From assembly GCA_041920505.1 (NCBI GenBank), contig JBHGXV010000034.1:1-16973 (forward strand): a stretch of 16,973 nt of DNA, written 5' to 3'. Under the pieces are notes generated by a model, which saw only the letters and a list, made by a program, of their open reading frames with translations, was not told where the DNA came from and did not search any database. This DNA is from JBHGXV01 sp041920505. Its GTDB lineage: Bacteria; Bacillota; Bacilli; Brevibacillales; Brevibacillaceae. Below, piece by piece: positions 13,848-16,973 of the stretch. Made by a program: the position numbers and the translations under genes. Within the stretch, counting starts at the first letter, position 1. Each line of letters begins with the position of its first letter.

Positions 13848-14429
13848 CTACCCTCCAAAGTTTCGGGCCTTTTGATACAATCGATCCAGCCACTGTTGAC
13901 GTCGCTTTGGGCTGCTGCGAGAGGCGCTGGTGAACATCATCCGCTTGACGCGGCGGATGCCGCAGAACCGCAGGACGGCATCGCGCATGACAGTCCACTC
14001 CGCGCTGTGGCGGAACCATCTGACGAACCAGCCGGGGGAGTCGATGGTGTAGACCACCCATGCGGATTTTCCTGTCAACAGCCCGCGCGGCAATCTGCCC
14101 TCATAGGTATAGGCAAATCCAGACACGAACACCTTGTCGAGGAAGCCTTTCAGAATGCCGGGAGGGCCGTACCACCAGATGGGATAGACGAATACGAGGT
14201 GGTCTGCCTCCCTGACCAACTCCCGGTACCGCCGGGTTTCCGGCAGATGGGCCAGATCTCGCCGTTTACGCTGGTCATCAAACACCAGGACGGGGTCAAA
14301 CTGTTCCTCGTACAGATTGAGTACCGTGACAAAATGGGCACCGTCGCGAAACCCGCGTGTCAGTTGTTCGAGAATGGCGTGATTGAAACTGTGGGGATTG
14401 GGATGGGCGTAGATGATGAGCACATTCAT
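13848..14429 (-). CDS. NAD(P)H-dependent oxidoreductase, flavodoxin-2 fold
   Basis: A 193-residue cytosolic flavoprotein of the NQO1/KefF/YwrO type (Flavodoxin_2), expected to reduce quinones or electrophiles with NAD(P)H and bound FMN or FAD. Visible: the phosphate-binding N-terminus IIYAHPNPHSFNHAI (5-19) and the second flavin loop FVYPIWWYGPPGILKGFLDKVF (80-101, here split as FVYPIWWYGPP and GILKGFLDKVF). GGAGGA on the minus strand supports ATG 14429; a TTG immediately before is a less likely start. It has its own strong promoter at 14502-14530. Its 3' end is 31 nt from the end of the convergent UDG-like gene, with no clear terminator between. Confidence 0.87.
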   Translation of the reverse strand: MNVLIIYAHPNPHSFNHAILEQLTRGFRDGAHFVTVLNLYEEQFDPVLVFDDQRKRRDLAHLPETRRYRELVREADHLVFVYPIWWYGPPGILKGFLDKVFVSGFAYTYEGRLPRGLLTGKSAWVVYTIDSPGWFVRWFRHSAEWTVMRDAVLRFCGIRRVKRMMFTSASRSSPKRRQQWLDRLYQKARNFGG

Positions 14430-14501
14430 CAAGGGGTCCTCCTCAACCGTGAGTGTCTGCGTTCAACCGGCGTGCGAACGGTCTAAGCCAAGGTGTACAC
14501 G

Positions 14502-14530
14502 ATGATACCGCATGATTCGGGTTCCGTCAA
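14502..14530 (-). promoter_or_regulatory. SigA-type promoter for the flavodoxin-fold oxidoreductase
   Basis: On the minus strand: -35 TTGACG (14525-14530), a 17-nt spacer and -10 TATCAT (14502-14507), leaving a leader of about 65 nt before the ATG. The 305-nt gap 14430-14734 otherwise holds the structured repeat (14558-14648) and an AT-rich stretch before the next gene. Confidence 0.75.
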
Positions 14531-14557
14531 TTTCCAATTGGGTGCTCCACAGCAAGA

Positions 14558-14648
14558 GAGCGGGCAGGTGCCATCGCCCATAAGATGACATTGTCCGCAA
14601 ATGGCAGGGCCTCCTCGTAACCGGGGAGGCCCTTTTTCCTGCCGTGTT
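14558..14648 (+). repeat. Structured direct repeat, copy 1 (91 nt)
   Basis: First of two near-identical elements. From the 5' end: GGCAGG (14563-14568), complementary to CCTGCC at the 3' end (14638-14643), a small central hairpin TTG-TCCG-CAA, then a hairpin of ten pairs, GGGCCTCCTC with GGGGAGGCCC (14607-14616 with 14623-14632), followed by TTTTT. A second internal GGCAGG (14603-14608) competes for the same CCTGCC. It lies between the divergent oxidoreductase promoter and the secreted-protein gene. Plus-strand orientation is chosen from the T run. Not matched to any riboswitch I know. Confidence 0.8.
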
Positions 14649-14734
14649 AATTTTTTATCATACATATATTTACATCAAAGGCAAAAAATTTTACGATTCA
14701 ATTGAGGATCGCACGAGAAAGGAGGGAAAGCGGG

Positions 14735-15766
14735 ATGAAGGGATGGAAAAGCTGGAAAGCGGCCGGCGTGAGCCTGTTGTGTTGCGCGGCTCTGCTCCCC
14801 GGGCAGGAGGTTTTTGAGGCGGACTTTGCAGAGAATCTCCAGCCCGAAGAAAGTGTCCATAAAATCGCCGCTCTTCCTGTCGGGAGCGGGAACGGGAAGA
14901 TTGCCTATACGCCTGTGGTAGAAGAGATGGAATTACGTGGGCCGGAGAGTTTTGCGGTATCTGCCGACGGCAAGCTGTATATTCTGGACACCATTGACCA
15001 TCAAATCGAAATTTTTGATCAGACGGGACGGGCGTTAGAGACGATTGATTTGCCGCATGGGGAATTTCATGACATCGAGCTTCAAGGAAATCAGACCATT
15101 TACACCTTAAAAACCGAGTTGGGAGAGGTCTGCGAGTTTTATCAAGGCCAATTAAAAAACGTTCACCAGATGCCGGTCAACCCGCTGCGAAGTGACATTG
15201 TCGGGTTATTCCATAATACAAATGACGAAGTGGTTGTCAGATACTTGGACGGTTCAGAGATTGCTCTTCCTTCAAAGGAAAAACGGTATACCTTTGATGG
15301 TCTGGAAGGAAAAAAGGTTGGGAAAAACATGGTTTTCCAATCGGCGGATGAAAGCATCACCGTGGAGTACACGTTTGAGGCTGGCGGGACGTATCCGTTG
15401 CAGCGTACAGAGGATGGAACGAGGTACGTGCTGGAAACGGAAGTGCTGATTGGCAAAGAATTGTATGTCGAAACCAGGGTAGAAAAGTTTAAGGGCGGCA
15501 AGAGCAAAGGAGTAGCGATTGCCCTTCCGACCGATGATCGCTATTATACCAAGGTACCGCAACGATTCATCTACGTAAACAAGAATGGTGATGCATACCA
15601 GATGGTGTCAACCGAGAAAGCGGTTGAAATCTACGCCCTGGATTTTCAGACGGCGAAAAAAACGAACATTACAAAATCCCTGATCGACAAGGTAAAGCCG
15701 CAACCGATTCAAGAGAAAGTGGAGACCCCGCCCGCCCCGCCCGGTTTCAACGATTCATGGAAATAA
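14735..15766 (+). CDS. Secreted protein with propeller-like repeats
   Basis: A 343-residue exported protein of unknown function. The N-terminus has a signal peptide (MKGWKSWK, then a hydrophobic core to about residue 21); cleavage may fall after FEA near residue 29. No proper lipobox precedes either early cysteine. Residues about 70-125 look like NHL/six-bladed propeller strands (ESFAVSADGKLYILDTIDHQ then IEIFDQTGRALETIDLP), and later strands repeat the pattern (FIYVNKNGDAYQM). The tail is Pro-rich (PPAPPGF). AAAGGAGGG 8 nt upstream fixes ATG 14735. The last 10 nt overlap a second reading frame (15757). A sampled 60-nt stretch is 47% G+C, lower than the backbone. The gene is bracketed by two copies of the structured repeat. 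Confidence 0.75.
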   Translation: MKGWKSWKAAGVSLLCCAALLPGQEVFEADFAENLQPEESVHKIAALPVGSGNGKIAYTPVVEEMELRGPESFAVSADGKLYILDTIDHQIEIFDQTGRALETIDLPHGEFHDIELQGNQTIYTLKTELGEVCEFYQGQLKNVHQMPVNPLRSDIVGLFHNTNDEVVVRYLDGSEIALPSKEKRYTFDGLEGKKVGKNMVFQSADESITVEYTFEAGGTYPLQRTEDGTRYVLETEVLIGKELYVETRVEKFKGGKSKGVAIALPTDDRYYTKVPQRFIYVNKNGDAYQMVSTEKAVEIYALDFQTAKKTNITKSLIDKVKPQPIQEKVETPPAPPGFNDSWK

Positions 15767-15945
15767 ATGGTTGGTTACAGGCGTACGGCGGGGTGATCCC
15801 ACAACATGCCACCATCACGGAGGTTATTCATCTACAGGGTACCTATATCATTTTCTGGAGCCTGCCAGCGGATTGCGCAAAGGGTTCTATCAGGATCGAT
15901 GATGTCACAGGAGAGTACCTTGGCGGCAGTGCTGAGAAATGTTAG
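15757..15945 (+). CDS. Small frame overlapping the secreted-protein gene; possible frameshifted C-terminus
   Basis: A 62-residue frame beginning MEINGWLQAYGGVIPQ and ending DDVTGEYLGGSAEKC, with protein-like composition. The pattern of a hydrophobic strand (GTYIIFWSLP) followed by IDDVTGEYLGG resembles a PepSY-like domain. Its ATG overlaps the upstream stop by 10 nt, but no ribosome binding site precedes it. It has two cysteines and no signal of its own, which would suit the exported C-terminal domain of the upstream protein. Either translational coupling or a frameshift is possible. A real -1 shift would give a protein of about 400 residues. Confidence 0.45.
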   Translation: MEINGWLQAYGGVIPQHATITEVIHLQGTYIIFWSLPADCAKGSIRIDDVTGEYLGGSAEKC

Positions 15946-15954
15946 GAAAAGGGC

Positions 15955-16042
15955 GAGCGGGCAGGTGCCATCGCCCATAACATGACGTTGTCCGCAAATG
16001 GCAGGGCCTCCCCAGATCGGGGAGGCCCTTTCCTGCCGTGTT
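15955..16042 (+). repeat. Structured direct repeat, copy 2 (88 nt)
   Basis: Second copy of the element at 14558. Outside the hairpin loop and T run it differs at only two bases (15981 and 15987). The large hairpin is now ten Watson-Crick pairs (16004-16013 with 16019-16028, loop AGATC); a T-G wobble of copy 1 has become C-G. The closing pair GGCAGG (15960-15965) / CCTGCC (16032-16037) is retained. It begins 9 nt after the small frame's stop and ends 13 nt before the stop of the minus-strand remnant, so it sits between convergent genes and may act as a weak terminator. Confidence 0.8.
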
Positions 16043-16055
16043 GTCACCATCGGAT

Positions 16056-16160
16056 TTATTTTTTCGTATTCGCATTTCCGTAATTGAAATAAACGTAAGG
16101 ATCTTTTGGTGCTTTTACCGGAGTAATCTCTTCCGCTTGCAACACCAACAGGTCATTGCC
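16056..16160 (-). pseudogene. C-terminal remnant of a gene cut by the IS21 element
   Basis: The minus strand encodes GNDLLVLQAEEITPVKAP (18 residues) and then KDPYVYFNYGNANTKK before TAA. It is coherent protein sequence with no start codon of its own, and it runs straight into the insertion-sequence end at 16161, beyond which the frame continues only into insertion sequence. Only 34 codons survive. I cannot name the family; the VLQAEEI then FNYGN pattern resembles the tail of a small beta-rich protein. The missing 5' part should lie beyond the other end of the insertion sequence. Confidence 0.65.
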
Positions 16161-16190
16161 TGTCAACGCCGACTTATTTTTGACCCACTA

Positions 16191-16227
16191 TCGCCGGTTT
16201 TAAATTGACCCACCCCGGCGATTTTTT
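16191..16227 (+). terminator. Terminator-like hairpin just inside the IS21 end
   Basis: Seven-base-pair inverted repeat TCGCCGG/CCGGCGA (16191-16197 with 16215-16221) followed by six T residues on the plus strand. It would stop outside transcription entering the element, and it overlaps the subterminal repeats. Confidence 0.5.
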
Positions 16228-16232
16228 GTTGA

Positions 16233-16973
16233 TTATGAAGAGGAGGGAGAGCTGTAGGCTCCAGTCCTCATCTTTTCACGAAGTCGGTAACTGTTTCCTC
16301 GGATGTTGACAATGTGAGAGTGATGCAAAAGCCGATCCAATATCGCTGTAGCCAGGATGGAATCGCCCATCAACTCTCCCCATTCGCCAAAGCTCTTATT
16401 GCTTGTCAAAAGGATACTGCCTCTTTCGTAGCGGGCACTTACGATTTGAAAGAAAAGATTTGCTGCTAAGTTGTCGAATGGCAAATAACCGATTTCGTCA
16501 ATGACCAGGAGTTTGGGGCGTGTATAGATACGGAGTCGTTTGTCCAGTCTGTTTTCGGTATAGGCTTTCCGCAGATCCTCGATCAGATGTGCAAGACTGA
16601 CAAAGTAGACGGATATCCCTTGTGAGATGGCCTCGACGGCCAATGCCACCGCCAGGTGGCTTTTCCCCACTCCTGGAGGCCCCAAGAACAAGACGTTTTC
16701 ATTCCTGCTGACAAATGCCAGAGTTGCCAATTCTCGAATCAATCTCTCATCAATGCTCGGCTGGAAGGCAAAGTCAAACTCGTGTAGCGTTTTCCGATAG
16801 GGCAAGTGGGCCAGTTTTGTACGTACCTCCACGTTTCGTTTTTGGCGTTCCGCCATCTCGGCTTCTAACAGTGTGTTGAGAAACGATAGGTACGTAACCT
16901 GTGTCCTCCCGGCTGCTTCCAAATGGGCATCCAGGAGTAAGGCAGCTTGATGGAGTCCCAACTCTTCCAAGCG
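16233..16973 (-). CDS. istB: IS21 helper ATPase IstB, 5' end outside window
   Basis: At least 246 residues of the AAA+ ATPase that loads target DNA for the IstA transposase. Walker A is GPPGVGKSH, Walker B is LLVIDEIGYLPF, and the sensor-like LLTSNKSFGEWGELMGD and the C-terminal SYRLREKM are present. The typical N-terminal helical part EELGLHQAALLLDAHLEA begins at the window edge; the TTG at 16970 is probably internal (the frame continues upstream as Arg), so the true start is just outside. The frame is intact, with no visible stop or shift, so the element may still be active. Confidence 0.92.
   Translation of the reverse strand, partial: RLEELGLHQAALLLDAHLEAAGRTQVTYLSFLNTLLEAEMAERQKRNVEVRTKLAHLPYRKTLHEFDFAFQPSIDERLIRELATLAFVSRNENVLFLGPPGVGKSHLAVALAVEAISQGISVYFVSLAHLIEDLRKAYTENRLDKRLRIYTRPKLLVIDEIGYLPFDNLAANLFFQIVSARYERGSILLTSNKSFGEWGELMGDSILATAILDRLLHHSHIVNIRGNSYRLREKMRTGAYSSPSSS

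Larger units (their letters stand above)
16161..16973 (-). mobile_element. IS21-family insertion sequence, partial
   Basis: The terminus TGTCAACGCCGACTTATTTTTGA (starts at 16161) begins with the TG of IS21 ends. Inside it the 9-mer TTGACCCAC occurs twice, 25 nt apart (16180 and 16205), fitting the repeated transposase-binding sites of IS21 termini. The istB helper gene follows on the minus strand. The istA transposase and the other end lie beyond the window. Confidence 0.85.

Noticed and set aside
13764..14486. Plus-strand frame of 240 codons
   Set aside because: It is the antisense of the flavodoxin-fold oxidoreductase, which has the motifs, ribosome binding site and promoter on the minus strand.
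14558..14648. Repeat element read on the minus strand as a fluoride riboswitch (GGGCGATGG then CCTGCCC)
   Set aside because: The start resembles crcB RNA, but the AAAC linker and the later CTGATG-type segment are missing in both copies, and the downstream sequence differs between copies.
14483..14665. Minus-strand frame over repeat copy 1, matched by a similar one over copy 2 (15832-16050), sharing GGPAICGQ and MGDGTCPL
   Set aside because: The frames are shared only because the DNA element is repeated. Both single-base differences outside the hairpin change the amino acid (Leu/Val and Cys/Arg), whereas hairpin pairing is kept, so constraint is on the nucleic acid and not on a protein.

Overview
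The window looks like a chromosomal segment of a moderately GC-rich Gram-positive spore former (Bacillota, order Bacillales; Brevibacillus or a relative is my best guess). The reasons are strong AAGGAGG-type ribosome binding sites, a large tRNA operon with encoded CCA ends, the sporulation pair prkA-yhbH, and a gene order (queG, a yhbB-like amidase, trmL, then prkA and yhbH) that matches the yhbA-yhbH region of Bacillus subtilis as I remember it. The assignment is by pattern recognition; no database was searched.

Layout. 1-1260: tRNA genes. The first ten, from a 3'-partial Glu through Val, fMet, Asp, Phe, Trp, His, Gln, Gly and Cys, end at a terminator. Leu(CAA) and Pro(CGG) follow with their own promoter and terminator. 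1378-3413: a family-4-type uracil-DNA glycosylase overlapping an NCS2-like permease. 3453-4124 (minus): a B3/4-domain protein, convergent with the permease and divergent from the next operon. 4290-7619: rnhA, queG (4-nt overlap), an O6-alkylguanine-DNA methyltransferase and a yhbB-like amidase, closed by a UUCG-loop terminator. 7764-9009: trmL and a HAD phosphatase, then a terminator. 9164-9256 (minus): a 30-residue membrane peptide with its own promoter. 9524-12597: prkA-yhbH and a terminator.

From about 12640 the character changes to accessory DNA. A markedly AT-rich gene (12755-13816) encodes a divergent cysteine-rich uracil-DNA-glycosylase-superfamily protein, preceded by a near-perfect 24-nt palindrome. 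After a minus-strand flavodoxin-fold quinone reductase (13848-14429) comes a secreted propeller-like protein (14735-15766) with an overlapping small reading frame (15757-15945). This unit is bracketed by two direct copies of an approximately 90-nt structured element (14558-14648 and 15955-16042) that I could not match to any known RNA or repeat. The right edge is an IS21-family insertion sequence (from 16161), which has cut a minus-strand gene and left only its last 34 codons.

Functional themes. The left part is rich in tRNA supply and tRNA quality: QueG finishes queuosine in tRNA-Asp and tRNA-His, TrmL methylates the wobble base of tRNA-Leu(CAA), and the B3/4 protein resembles an editing domain, with tRNA genes of these types close by. 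DNA repair is a second theme (family-4 UDG, alkyltransferase, RNase HI, and the UDG-like island gene). prkA-yhbH belongs to the mother-cell/stress programme. The candidates for something undescribed are the UDG-like island gene, the paired structured element around the secreted-protein unit, and the 30-residue membrane peptide.
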